A stretch of DNA of 47,953 bases from contig JAIQCW010000179.1 in the NCBI GenBank assembly GCA_020283715.1, forward strand, positions 1-47,953, in the 5' to 3' direction. Of this stretch, positions 1 to 13,416 are shown one piece after another. The notes under the pieces were generated by a model. That model was not told the origin of the DNA, made no database searches, and saw only the letters and a list, made by a program, of their open reading frames with translations. A program made the translations under genes and the position numbers. Source of the DNA: Cytauxzoon felis. Taxonomy: Eukaryota > Apicomplexa > Aconoidasida > Piroplasmida > Theileriidae. The stretch's first letter is position 1, and the number at the start of each line of letters is the position of its first letter.

Positions 1-120
1 AAAGGTGGAGGTAATGGGGATGTAACCTCGAGTGGAGATACCCGAAAGTGATCTATGGGAGCTGGAGGGGGAAGTAAATAGAAGAAGCTCTCTGCAAGAG
101 AAGGAGAGGTTGATTGAAAC
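1..120. repeat. Modular element 1 (right part, gene 1 intron)
   Basis: ACCTCGAGTGG, a GATC module, ggggaagtaaatagaag arm, CTCT-TGC-AGAG hairpin. Left part outside the window; precedes the acceptor at 181. Confidence 0.8.
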
Positions 121-181
121 TCTGTGTATTAGATAAAATATCAATTATGTTGTTTTATATATGAAATAATATGATGTATAG

Positions 182-1995
182 AGGACGAGTGATGAGATGG
201 AGTTATTGCGTACATTGGTTGAGATGTATATGGAGAAGACATCTGTGATAGATTTACCGGGTATAAATATAGGTGATGGATTATTGACGGATCGTAGTGT
301 TGTTGTTGTAGATGATTATGATAGATTATTTGTAAATAAAGAATATAAATTATTGGATATATTAGGTTATTTAGAGGTTATATTTAATTTAATAACTAAA
401 GAATATTATGATTTGATATTAAATTTAGAAATTGATACACAATATAATAAAAGTAATACCGAACAAGTACTTACAAATGCATATTATCTTATACTTTATA
501 TACATCAATTATTAATAGAAATGAATAAACCATTATATGAAATTAATGTATGTTTATATTATCTTATTATTTATTATTATTTAGTCATTCGATCGAGATT
601 ATAATTTACAATTCCAAATCTGTATCTATTATCGTTGCAAAATCATCATACTTAAACTATTACTCAATATCATCAAATTCAATATCGCAAATAATATCAA
701 TGATTCCGCAGATTACTGCTTCAATTGGCTCATCATTTTCACCAAGGTATCCTATACATATCCACTCCACTCGAGGTCCATCCACCTGAGGTCGTCCTGC
801 CGTCAGCTCTTCTATTTACATCCCCTCGGATTCCCAAAGATCATCCTCGGTATTTGTCTACCCGGAAGAACGTAAATATGTTAACCCCTAAGAACAAGAA
901 TTCTACCCGGAGGAACAGACCCCCACCTGAGGTCCAATCAACCTTATCTTCCACTCGGTGTGGAGCCTCTTCCAATTACTTATCTCTAAAGAGTAAAGCC
1001 ACTCCCGGAGATCGTGGCGACAATAGTACAGGACCTCAAGTGGAATACCCGTAGCTGATCTCAGGGAAGCGGAGGGGGAGGTAAATAGAAGAGCTGACGG
1101 CAGGACGAAGAGAGTTGGTTGTAACCTCAGGTGGAGTAGATATCATTTCATTGATTGATTATATAGATGGGTGGTGAGCCTTATAATATAGATCGTAGTG
1201 TAATATTGGAGGATTTGGAGGATGTGAATTTTAATGTCCATGTTGATGAATGGTATAAGATTAATAATAATTGGTATAATGAATTGTTATATTTATGATT
1301 ATAAATTCAGGTTGAAATCTGAGATTACACAGATTAAATCTGTTGTTATCACTAATGAATCTGTATGTTGATTTATTATATAATTATAATTAATATTAGA
1401 ATAAACAAGTTAATCAGAATATATTGTAAGTGATTTATATAATATTATAAAATATTATTGTTCAATTAGGAAAATAAAAGAGGTTACTGGTATAGATGAT
1501 ATACAATTGATTAAAAAATATTTATCAATACATGAGAATGATATAGATTCTACTATAATAGATTTAATAAAAAATCATCCAAGTGAGTTTAATATAATGA
1601 AATATTTCTTTTTAACAATTCCATTAGATAAAAATGTTAATGTTATAAGTTCTATAAAAAAACCTGTAGAAGGATTTTCATTATCATATTTACCAAATAA
1701 AAATAAACAAGTTATAATGAATTATTGGTTAGTTGAATTAAGAATTATTATTAATAGATATAGGGATTTTATAAATAAAGAAGAAGAAGAACAAATGTAT
1801 AATGATGATATGGATGATGATATAGATAATATATCACCATTTAATATAAATAATAATGAATTATTAACATCAGATGATGAAGGTATTATAAAAAATAATG
1901 ATATATCGCAACAACGTGGTAAAAAATATTATAAAAATAAAGAATATAATAAATCACATTATGATAATCATCATAGAAGAGATAGGTTAGTATAA
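182..1995 (+). CDS. CUE-domain protein, possibly ASCC2-like (5' end outside window)
   Basis: Exons inferred at 182-547, 585-746, 1167-1285, 1311-1362, perhaps an 8-nt exon at 1418-1425, and 1470-1995; the frame is kept across each junction. The first visible exon follows an acceptor at 179-181 and an element (1-120), so earlier exons lie outside the window. The last exon begins with a segment that looks like a CUE ubiquitin-binding fold (KIKEVTGIDDIQLIKKYL, then a helix ending STIIDLI), followed by an acidic tail and a basic end (HHRRDRLV). In ASCC2, a ribosome-quality-control/DNA-alkylation-repair cofactor, a CUE domain is likewise followed by an acidic and then a basic tail; that is my best guess, but the N-terminal part is not recognised. 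A 368-bp element fills the intron 747-1166. The 25-nt intron at 1286-1310 is among the shortest here. Confidence 0.5.
767..1134 (+). repeat. Modular element 2 (intron 747-1166)
   Basis: The fullest copy: CCACTCGAGGT start, CTG-CCGT-CAG hairpin, GATC arm, accgggaagaac-type core, second CCACCTGAGGT, CTCT-aa-AGAG hairpin, GCCAC...GTGGC hairpin, second arm, ACCTCAGGTGG end. The left and right outer blocks form a 27-nt perfect inverted repeat (tcgtcctgccgtcagctctt...). Confidence 0.9.
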
Positions 1996-2165
1996 TAATT
2001 ATAACTATATATTATTAATAGACATCGTAAAAAAATGCAATCTGGTATGTAATGTTTAATACAACTTATAAATAAATATGGTGTATTATATATATAATTA
2101 CTATAAATTAATATAAAATTTATTTAATTTTGTACAATAATTAATTATTATTTTATAAATTGGTT

Positions 2166-4527
<2,362 letters not shown>

Positions 4528-5224
4528 AAATTTTTCATTCGCCTGATTTTACACCACATGCCACATAATAGTGGGGCTAATGTATAAATTCCATAAATGG
4601 AATAGAATCTAGATAATATGTATTTAATAATTTCTAATATCATATAATATTTATTTATATATAATTTATTTAATGTTTAAAGTTGAGAATTACAAGATAC
4701 AATTTATTGACTTGAGATGTATAGAAGTTTGGTGTAGTAATTATAAAATATTATATGAATATAAATGTTCCTAGTACATTTTCCATTGATTGTCCTTCAT
4801 TTCCATTTAGATTTACAACAGATTTTACAAAAAAAATTCTCCATCATTAAAATGATGAAATGTCTGTAGTAATGATTGAATTATTGAATGATATTTCTAT
4901 AAACACTTGTATACCTTCCTACAACTATATATCATCCTTCAATAGTATTATTGTAATAGTATAAACCTATTTTTTATTTATATTATATTAATAGTAAATT
5001 AATACCATGTTACAACTAGTCTTACAGTATAGAAATATTATTATATAATTAAACTTGAGATTATAATATATAAATATATAATAAATTCACTTGTAAATAA
5101 ACTAAACTATCATTTGTTTATATTTTAAAGGAATATTAATAATAAATTTATTGGTAACATATTTAAAAGTTGAGGTGCATTATGGTGGATTATAAAAATA
5201 GTATTTCAAATTTACAAAATTTCT
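4528..5224. other. Intergenic, convergent 3' ends
   Basis: AT-rich spacer between the stops of ADSL (+) and the uS9 gene (-). No supported ORF, no tRNA-like cloverleaf and no copy of the modular element. Presumably both 3' untranslated regions. Confidence 0.6.
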
Positions 5225-6232
5225 TCATCTTTTAACCCATTTACGTTGTGCTCTAGCGCCTGTTCTTCCGGGCATTTTTGGCATTCGTTGTCTTGTATCT
5301 TCATAAAGTGCATCTGAATTGTAATTTATACCTTTCCACAATTCATACCTTTAAGTTGATAATGTAAAACTGGATTAGCATCAACAAGTGCTCTAGCAAC
5401 AGCTAATCTTGTAGCACGAGATTGACCAGTTGTACCACCACCATGTGTTTGAATGTATAAATCATAAACACCAGCACATCCTGCTAGATAAAATGGTTCC
5501 AAGACATCCATGCTGAGAATGAAATTACATCTAATTCTAGTATAAATTATATCTTACCGATTATAAAAAAGTGGCCAACGTTTATATACATCTTCTTCTT
5601 TATTAACTTTAACCTAATTTGAAAATGATATGTTAATTTCGTTAATAACGTACAATTCCTGAACCTCGTTGAATAATCACATGTGAAGTTGACCTCATAC
5701 ATGTACCATACGCCTCGGAATAAACTTTCCACCAATTATTATTATGCCAAAATACCTATATTATAATGTGTAAAGAATATCAGTCATTCGAGTCTCATAG
5801 CAATGATCCAGAGAGTAAGAGAAGTAAAAACATACATTTAAATTCTCAGGATTGATTGTAGATGCGATAATTTTATCAATTTTAGTAATGTTTTCCTGGT
5901 TAGCAGTTATTATTTTATCATCTTGAGTCGTATGTTCAACTTCAACACTGTCTTCCTCATCATCCTCAACCTTCACTTTGCGATAGATGTTATTTATTAA
6001 AAAGGGAGATTTATCCTATGAATTTGGTATAATTAAAGGTGTATAAAGTACCGGTGAGAATGGAGGAGAAAGCACAATTAGACGTTGTAACTCCGCCTTG
6101 GTAGTTATACCAACTTCCTTAGCCAAATATAAAGCCTATATTGAAATTGTGAATAAATAATCAAATACAAACTTCATCAATTGAAAGTAATGGTTTTTTA
6201 ATGCAATCGTATAAAATTTTGGAAAAAAACAT
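5225..6232 (-). CDS. Ribosomal protein uS9, probably mitochondrial
   Basis: Component of the small subunit of an organellar ribosome. Multi-exon minus-strand gene; from the start: MFFSKILYDC at 6232, an exon with ALYLAKEVG, an acidic insert (VEDDEEDSVEVEH), then the uS9 fold: EAYGT, GSGI, YKRWPLFYNR, VLEPFYLAGCAGVYD, the hallmark THGGGTTGQSRATRLAVARA, and the basic tail ending RKWVKR. The last intron is about 30 nt. The long N-terminal extension and lack of an obvious signal peptide favour mitochondria over the apicoplast, but a transit peptide cannot be proved by eye. ATG 6232 is the first in-frame ATG; a further upstream exon is possible, since the Rab1 stop is only about 75 bp upstream. 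Confidence 0.85.
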
Positions 6233-6306
6233 CTTCTGTCTCTACCATGGGAAAGCTGAGCATGTAAAGCACATAATGCACATGTAAACATAATAAAAAT
6301 AAAATA

Positions 6307-7685
6307 TTAGCAAAACTTATTGAAACCTTGACATGGTTCTAGTAAAGGATTTCCGCCAACTCTAGTTGATGTGTTTATATTTAGAGACGTTGTCATTGGA
6401 TTTGCGGTATACTGAGTTGCTTTATCTTTCAATGATTTTGCAATCGTTAAAAATGCCTAGAAATTTGAATATAAGAATAATTAATATATATAATAGCGAC
6501 ATTAACACAAAACAAAACTCAAGGATAACCAAGGAATGAACGACTCTCCACTTGAGGTCCAATCCACCTCTCTTCCTCTTGCAGACAGCTCTTCCAATTA
6601 CCTATCTCTAAAGAGTATAGCCACTCCCAGAGATCGTGGCGGTGAGAAGTGTAGTACTGGACCTCAAGTGGAACACCCGCAGCTGATCTCAGGGAAGCGA
6701 ATGGGGAAGTAATTGGAAGAGCTGTCTGCAAGACGACCTCAAGTGGAGTGTTCACTACGTTAGTTCGGGTATGAGTATACCTTTTCAACATTACTGGCGG
6801 TTTTGGCTGAAACTTCGATATAGTTCATGTTATTTGAATCAGCGAGTGCTCTTGCCTCTTCGGTGGAGACAACACGGCTATCGGTAAGATCGACTTTATT
6901 ACCAATTAACAATTTACTGACACTAGAAGTAGCTTGTCTGAATAGTATTTATAAATTTTATAATTAAATTTAAATATACTTTTCAATATCTTGTAACCAA
7001 ATTTTAGAAACATTTTCAAATGATAATCTATTTGTAACATCATATACACATAATATACCATGAGCACCACGATAATAAGTCGATGTTATCGTACGAAACC
7101 TCTCCTGCCTATAAATATAAATACAATAATAAGAAATATAAAGATAACCAATCTCATCCACCTGAGGTTACCTCTACCAAAAGTCCAATCCAACTCATTT
7201 TCCCATTGCATGGAGCTCTTCCAATTACCTATCTCTAAAGAGTAAAGCCACTCCCAGAGATCGTGGCGAGGATGGAAGTCATGAGGATGTAACCTCAAGT
7301 GGATTACCCGTAGCTGATCTCAGGGAAGCGGAGGGGGAAGTAAATAGAAGAGGCGCCACGCCTAGTGGAGAGACCTCAGGTGTAGAAGATAGAGATTGGA
7401 CCTCAGATGTGGTATTTGGATGATTGGTTGATTTTGGGATGTGATAGTCATACCCTGCGGTGTCCCAGATTTGTAGTTTGATAGTAACATCATCAATTTT
7501 GACGGTTTTTATTTTGAAGTCGACGCCGATAGTACTCATAAAATTTTCGCTGAAGCTATCATCCTATATGGGTATGAGTTGTTTGAATGATGTGTACTTA
7601 CGGCAAATCTGAGTAGTAGTGAAGATTTACCGGTACCGCTATCACCAATGACTATAATTTTAAATAAATAATTATATTCCTTCAT
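6307..7685 (-). CDS. Rab1: Rab1-type small GTPase
   Basis: Controls ER-to-Golgi vesicle traffic on the cytosolic face of membranes. Exons (minus) 7602-7685, 7454-7563, 6980-7108, 6781-6936, 6307-6456. All GTPase motifs are present: P-loop GDSGTGKSS, switch I with [20 protein letters not shown] (the Q codon is created by splicing 7454 to 7108), GNKVDL and ETSAK-type VSAKTASN. The RabF segment [15 protein letters not shown] points to Rab1/Rab8, and the sequence fits Rab1 best. Introns 7109-7453 and 6457-6780 carry modular elements, both antisense to the gene. The C-terminus reads [10 protein letters not shown], an unusual prenylation end with one terminal cysteine rather than CC; a missed last exon could explain this. 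Confidence 0.92.
6548..6746 (+). repeat. Modular element 5 (Rab1 intron)
   Basis: CCACTTGAGGT ... ACCTCAAGTGG; both outer slots carry the GTCT-TGC-AGAC hairpin and the same CCAATTAC/GTAATTGG spacer, so left and right match. Confidence 0.9.
7158..7412 (+). repeat. Modular element 6 (Rab1 intron)
   Basis: CCACCTGAGGT start, CCAT-TGC-ATGG slot on the left, CCAC-TAGGC-GTGG type on the right; antisense to Rab1. Confidence 0.9.
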
Positions 7686-7925
7686 ATTTTAATAGATGAT
7701 TGAACAAGATTGATTAGAATTTATTTTTATAATTTGTACTTGTAGGGTGATGAGTACTAGGTGGATATAAGAGGTGTATGTTGATGGATATGTATATAAT
7801 TTTTCTTTGAAAAATATTATTTAAAATTATAAAAATAATTTTAGTAATAAATTTAGAATAATAATTTTTCAAGAAAAAAAAATATTTTTTTTAATACATG
7901 TTGATGTAAAATTTATATTAAAAAG

Positions 7926-10900
7926 ATGAAATTTAGTTCAAATGAATATAAAAAAATAGATGATGATCAAAATTTATCAAATAATATATATAATTTATTA
8001 AAATCAACACCATTAGTTAGTGTATTACAATCACATACAAAGGTTTGTCTAATTATAATTAATATATATAATTTATAGATATTGACAATAGATTCTACAT
8101 TACCATTACATGTATGCTTACAAGCATTATCGCATTATAGTATGTATTATCTATATCTAATATCTATATTTATATATTAGATAAAGACTTTGTTCTTGTA
8201 TACAATGTCAAATCCATGAAAATTATCGGTTATATTGATGATATATCTATAGTTAATTTTATTAAAAATTTTAAAAAATATTCTAATAATATAACATGCC
8301 ATGAATTCATTAGTTTGTTATCAATTATTTTCACACATCCAATATAACAGATATCTTCGGTAATCATACCTTTCCTACCACACCCGAAGATACCAACGCA
8401 CTAGAAGCATTCAAAACCATACATAATGGAAGGTAAGATAATACCAAAATTGAAGGTCTCACACCTGAGGTCCAATCCAACTCCACCTGAGGTTACAACC
8501 ACTGTTCCACTAGGCGTGGTGCCTCTCCTATTTACCTATCTCTAAAGAGTATAGCCGCTCCCGGAGATCGTGGCGAATATTATGTCTGTTCTTCCGGGTT
8601 AACATCATTTGTTCCTCCGGGTAGAATTCCTGTTCTTAGGGGTTAACATTAAACCGAGGATGATCTACGGGAATCCGAGGGGAAATAAATAGAAGAGCTG
8701 ACGGCAGGACCAAAAGAGTTGGATTGGACTTCATGTAGAATGAATGACAATAATCTTCTGAATAGACTTTATTTTATTTTATTATTTATTTGTTGTAGAT
8801 ATATATTTATATTTTAGGTTATCTCGTTTATTTGTATGGTCTGGTGTTCGTGGAATACCTATTGGTTATGTAACGATATCTTGTTTTTTAAATTTTATAG
8901 TAAAAAATTTATGTGGTAATTTCGATAAATTCGATTATTTAGTTGAATCTATATTAATTAAAGATGAATTTATTAAAATCCCAGCCTATACAACACTCAA
9001 AGAGGTATAATCTATATCATATCATCATATAATCATCATTAGGCAATTGATATCCTAATCAAATGTGATAATGTTCCCGTCATCGATGATCATGGTTTGT
9101 TATTGCCAACATCCACCAGGTCCAATCCAACTCTTCTTCCACTTCCAACTCTCTTCGTCTTGCAGACAGCTCTTCTAATTACCTATCTCTAAAGAGTATA
9201 GCCACTCCCGGAGATCGTGGCGAATATTATGTCTGTTATTCCGGGTTGACGAATTCTGTTCCTCCGGGTAGAATTCTCTGTTCTTATGGGTTAACATATT
9301 TACGTTCTTCCGGGTAAACATACCGAGGATGATCTACGGGAATCCGAGGGGAGGTAAATAAAAGAGGCTCCACGCCTAGTGGCAACGTCAGGAATGTAAC
9401 CTCAAGTGGAGAGCTCTCTGCAGGGGAATTAGAGGTGTACTAAAGGATATTTATTTTCCTTTGTCGTGTAAAGAATAATTATTACAGATAAGATAATTGG
9501 TATATTGACGTGTAGAAAGGTTGTTTATTTTATATTAAGTTATTTTAAGGATAAGGTATGTATAGATTGATCAATTTCTTTAATTACTCTTAGAATCCTA
9601 TCAAATATTCAATAACTGTGGGTGAAGTTATAAATAAAATTGATAGTCAGTTTAAAAGGACTGATTATTCATCATATGTAAGTTGTAGATTTAAATTTTT
9701 AATGTCTTTTATACAGGTTGATGGCAATTTACTCATTAAAAATGCCATGGTTAACTTACTCCTTTCCAATGATCGCATGTTAATATATAATACGTATGTT
9801 TATGAACTTTTATTTATTTTTCAAATGATATGATCATTTGACTTTTATATTTCCCCAATCAATCCCACTCGCACATTTCTGAAAGCTTCCGAATATAATG
9901 ATACATCTCCGTTTTTATCGATGCAAGTGTTACACCTACAGAACAGACTCCTGATAAGGGTGCTTTATATGGATCTGGATCTTCCCAAATTAAAGTTGAG
10001 AGGAAAAATGGTGACGGTACTGAAAATAATCCAGTACCACAATATTATGTAAGATATAAGCATTCACTTAGCGATGGAACTTCTACATTCAAATTAGGTC
10101 TTGTTAGGTATAATGATATTCCATTGAAATTTGCTGAAGAGGCTTCGGGAACTGTTGAAGCAGCATATGTATATTATAGTCAAACTGGAGATGATGATCA
10201 TCAATTTCCTCTAATAGTTTGTGTTAAAGTATCTGATACTGATATTAGATATTATGAAAGGGGGAACCAATGGACACGTATAACAGATCCCAAACTTGAT
10301 AATAAAAACCCGGAAACTTTAACCACTGGTAATGGCCTCGATACACTTGAAACTAATCTTAATGCTGTTAAAGCGAAATTTGAGGTTAAGCTCGAGAATA
10401 CTAGTCAATACCCAGCAAATCCTTCTGGCAATCAAATTACTGTTACAGCAGTAAATGAAAGCAATACACAGGGTACTCCTCAATTTAAAGGTTTTAAACA
10501 CGATGTTGGTAATGGCAATACTATAAATCTTGTTACTATACACAATCAACCTATAGTGGCAACACCAGAAATTGATGCAACTGTACTTTCTGGTAAAAAA
10601 TTTGTATTTGTATATTTTGCAATGGCGGATGCTAATGATAAACGTGAGAAACCTCTATTGATATGTTTGGCTGTGAGTGATAGAACGGCTGATCCTGGCA
10701 ATATTTGGTATAAGCGGACTTATGATAACGCAAAGAGGATATATAAGTGGGAGAAGGAAGAATCTCTATTTGAAACTATATCACCAGGTGGATCAAATGG
10801 TGCGACAATTGAACAAAACCTTAAAGATCAACTCACTTCAATTAATGGGAAACTTGCTGGTGATCCAGGTTATATTAAACCACAATATATTGTAAAATTG

Positions 10901-13352
10901 GATTATGTTCCTGCAGGCACTGATAATATTACATATGTAACGGGTGATAATAATGATCCTAGCAAGAGAGTAATTACTGTTTCTAAAGTTGAGAGTGACA
11001 CAACTAAAGGAGTACCACAAGATTATATTCGATATAAGCATGCACCAAGTAGTGGTACATTCACATTAGGCTCAGTTAGGTATAATGATATTCCATTGAC
11101 ATTTAAAGAGCCTCATCCAACTGATGATGTTACAGCAGTTTTTGTATATTATAAACAAAATGATGACCCTAAGCATGAGTTTCCATTAATTGTTTGTGTT
11201 GATACGGGTACCTCTACTAGGAAATATTATAAGAGGGGGAACAAGTGGACAGAAGTTACTGGTGAACTTGCTAAAAAAGACCCGGAAAGTGCTGAAGTTG
11301 CTCCTCTACTTAGCGGTCAATTTACTACACTCATCCAACAATACGAAGTTAAACTTGGGGAAACTAGTCAATACAAAGCACGTCCCGATACAAGTGGCAG
11401 CGGTCAAGATATTACTCCTCAAAAACTAGCTGCAAGCGACGGTTTTAAAGGTTATAAACATCTGATTCCTGGAGCTAGTGGTGGAAAAATAAATTATATT
11501 TCAATATACAATCAACCAATAAGGGGTGTTACCGATGTACAGAATGGTAAAGGATTTCCAACTCAGACCGGAGGAGGCTTGTTCGTATATTATGTTGAAA
11601 TAAATAAGCCTTTATTGATATGTTTATCTCCAACCGGTGGAGCTAGTGGAGATAATATATGGTATAAACGTATGGGGAATACTACATGGCAAAAAATCAA
11701 TGGTGATAAAAGTTATGAAAGTATAAATCCAGGTACAAGCCCAATTGATTCTACACTTGTGACGAAACTCCAAGGAATTAAAACTGAACTTGGTGATAAA
11801 GATGAAGGTTATAAAAAACCAGATTACGTATTAAAATTAGATTATGTTGCCAAGAGTGATAGAAATCCTATTAAATATATAACGGGTAATAATCCTACAC
11901 CTTCTAATAGGGTAATTAATGTTGAGAAGACAGAGGGTAGTAGTGATCCTGAAAGTAAAGTACCCGAAGGATATGTGAGGTATCAACATAGTTTTTCTAC
12001 TATTAATGAAACTATTATATACAAACACAATGGAATTCAATTGACATTCGATCAAGCTCCTCCAGCTACAGGTGTTACAGCAGTTTATGTATATTATAAG
12101 GATGGTACAGACAGTAATCATCAATTCCCATTAATTGTATGTGTCGTGACTGGAACAACTACTAGGAAATATTATACTAGAGGTCAAACGTGGGCTATAG
12201 GTGACCAAAAACTTAACAATGTAGATCCAGATGATGCAGCTACAGCTGGTAGTTCCAATGGTCAACTTGCAATTGAACTTAATGAGCTCAAAGATATACA
12301 TGAAATTTTACTTGATAACACCGGGTCTGGATACAAAGCTAATGCGGGTGGCACAGACATTACTGTTGCGAAGCAGGTTGGAAGTAGTTCTGATAAAAAG
12401 GTACCTGAAGGATATGTGGCATATAAACATAGCAGTACTAATGCCATCAGTACAGTCAAATTTAAACATAACGGTATGGAACTTAAGGGATTACCTACTT
12501 CAGATGTAACTATTGATAATTGTGATAAAAAATTATGGGTATATTATGAGCTAGAAAATGGTAATCCTATTATCGAGAAACCATTATTAATATATGTTAA
12601 AGAGGGTAGTACTGATACATGGTATCATAGGGGTCTTGAATGGAAAGAAACTACAAAAGTTACAGGAAATCCAAATACTTCTACTCCTAATGGCCATGAA
12701 GCTGGACTTGATAATTATATTAGACAATTTGATTTTAATGAATTGAGATTTAGTAAATATAAAACCCTACAATGGCTTCCCATTTTAATACTACAACACC
12801 AAAATTATTACCGAATGTATTTGATTTGCAGGAGCAGGAGCGCAAATACAATCAGACGCAGATAATAGTATAAGGGCAACATCCCCTAGTGTAACACCTA
12901 CAACTAAAAAAGGCAGATACACCGATCCAAAGGATAAAAGTTATCATGCTACTGAAACTACTGACGGTGAACACAAGCCGTTTTTAGTTGATGGTAGAAC
13001 ATCTGGTAGAATAAATTTCAACATTCCAACCTTCAACGATGATATTCCTTAACCATTTTTCGTTCTTCTGAGTATACATACCGAGGATGATCTACGGGAA
13101 TCCGAGGGGAAATAAATAGAAGAGCTGACGGTAGGACCAAGACAAGGTGGTTGTAACCTCGAGTGGAAAGGCAAGAAGACAAGGTAGAGAAGACAGAGAT
13201 TATATTTCGGTAGAAAAGCGAGTGGAATTGAATTGTAGGAATTGACAATTACATTTTTTTATTTTTGATATTAATAAATTTATATTTATAGGGGTGGGAG
13301 GGATCGTGTATTGACGGTATGGGATATGGTAGATTATATGATTGTAAAATAG
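7926..13352 (+). CDS. CBS-domain protein (AMPK gamma-like) with an antigen-bearing intron
   Basis: Repeated CBS motifs, which in this family bind adenine nucleotides: exon 7926-8042; exon with TIDSTLPLHVCLQAL then VLVYNVKSMKIIGYID; the exon from 8818 (GVRGIPIGYVTIS); LKEAIDILIKCDNVPVIDD joined to KIIGILTCRKVV; ITVGEVINK; and finally LLSNDRMLIYNT joined to GGRDRVLTVWDMVDYMIVK at 13292-13352. At least three CBS units are visible and four are likely, as in AMPK gamma/SNF4. Introns 8433-8817 and 9095-9487 hold elements. The last intron, about 9799-13291 (3.5 kb), holds the antigen-like ORF; the splice from ...AAT AC to G GGT restores an exact CBS beta-strand, so the final exon belongs to this gene. 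Orthology to AMPK gamma is inferred. Confidence 0.85.
8460..8738 (+). repeat. Modular element 7 (CBS gene intron 8433-8817)
   Basis: Contains the core direct repeats (TGTTCTTCCGGGTTAACAT, TGTTCCTCCGGGTAGAATTC) after the GCCGC...GTGGC hairpin, then the GATGATCTACGGG arm. Confidence 0.9.
9113..9440 (+). repeat. Modular element 8 (CBS gene intron 9095-9487)
   Basis: Positions 9181-9351 are identical to 40921-41091 in element 31. Sense to the host. Confidence 0.9.
9902..13052 (+). pseudogene. Antigen-like repeat ORF lying inside a CBS-gene intron
   Basis: Open from 9902 (stop just upstream, no ATG until 10124) to 12865, then continuing in a shifted frame to a stop at 13050-13052. Two related units alternate about three times. 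Unit A has YNDIPL, VYVYYK, FPLIVCV, RKYY.RG..W; unit B has YNQPI, FVYF, KPLLICL, IWYKR. The tyrosine/tryptophan pattern resembles secreted repeat proteins of Theileria (FAINT/DUF529-like), a resemblance only. The end, FAGAGAQIQ...SGRINFNIPTFNDDI, also occurs in the minus-strand copy at 16137-17966. No start codon or signal peptide, and a frame break near 12830-12850, so this looks like a 5'-truncated fragment rather than an expressed gene. It is followed at once by an element arm at 13061. Same strand as the host gene. Confidence 0.75.
13061..13213. repeat. Modular element 9 (arm after the CBS-intron antigen)
   Basis: Starts nine bases after the antigen stop with cgttcttctgagtatacat, then GATGATCTACGGG arm, CTG-CCGT-CAG slot and ACCTCGAGTGG. 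No clear left arm was found upstream of 9902. Confidence 0.8.
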
Positions 13353-13416
13353 TGTAATAATTTCAATTGTTGATGTTGTATAAAAATTTTCTTGATATAA
13401 GAAAATAATAGTTAAT

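Noticed and set aside
725..1054. Open frames over elements (e.g. 725-1054, 15263-15478, 21466-21756) as separate genes
   Set aside because: They only translate the palindromic element, whose arms are open in several frames on both strands; no start context or conserved domain.
4528..5224. tRNA or small RNA gene in the ADSL/uS9 spacer
   Set aside because: A small CCAC...GTGG hairpin near 4555 is all that can be seen; no cloverleaf or conserved RNA motif.
9100..9360. Vector, adaptor or assembly contamination
   Set aside because: Copies differ in sequence and module order, sit at exact splice-compatible or frame-compatible places, and carry paired changes.
9902..13052. LTR or non-LTR retrotransposon in the large intron
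   Set aside because: No reverse transcriptase, integrase or protease motif; the ORF is a tyrosine-rich repeat antigen.
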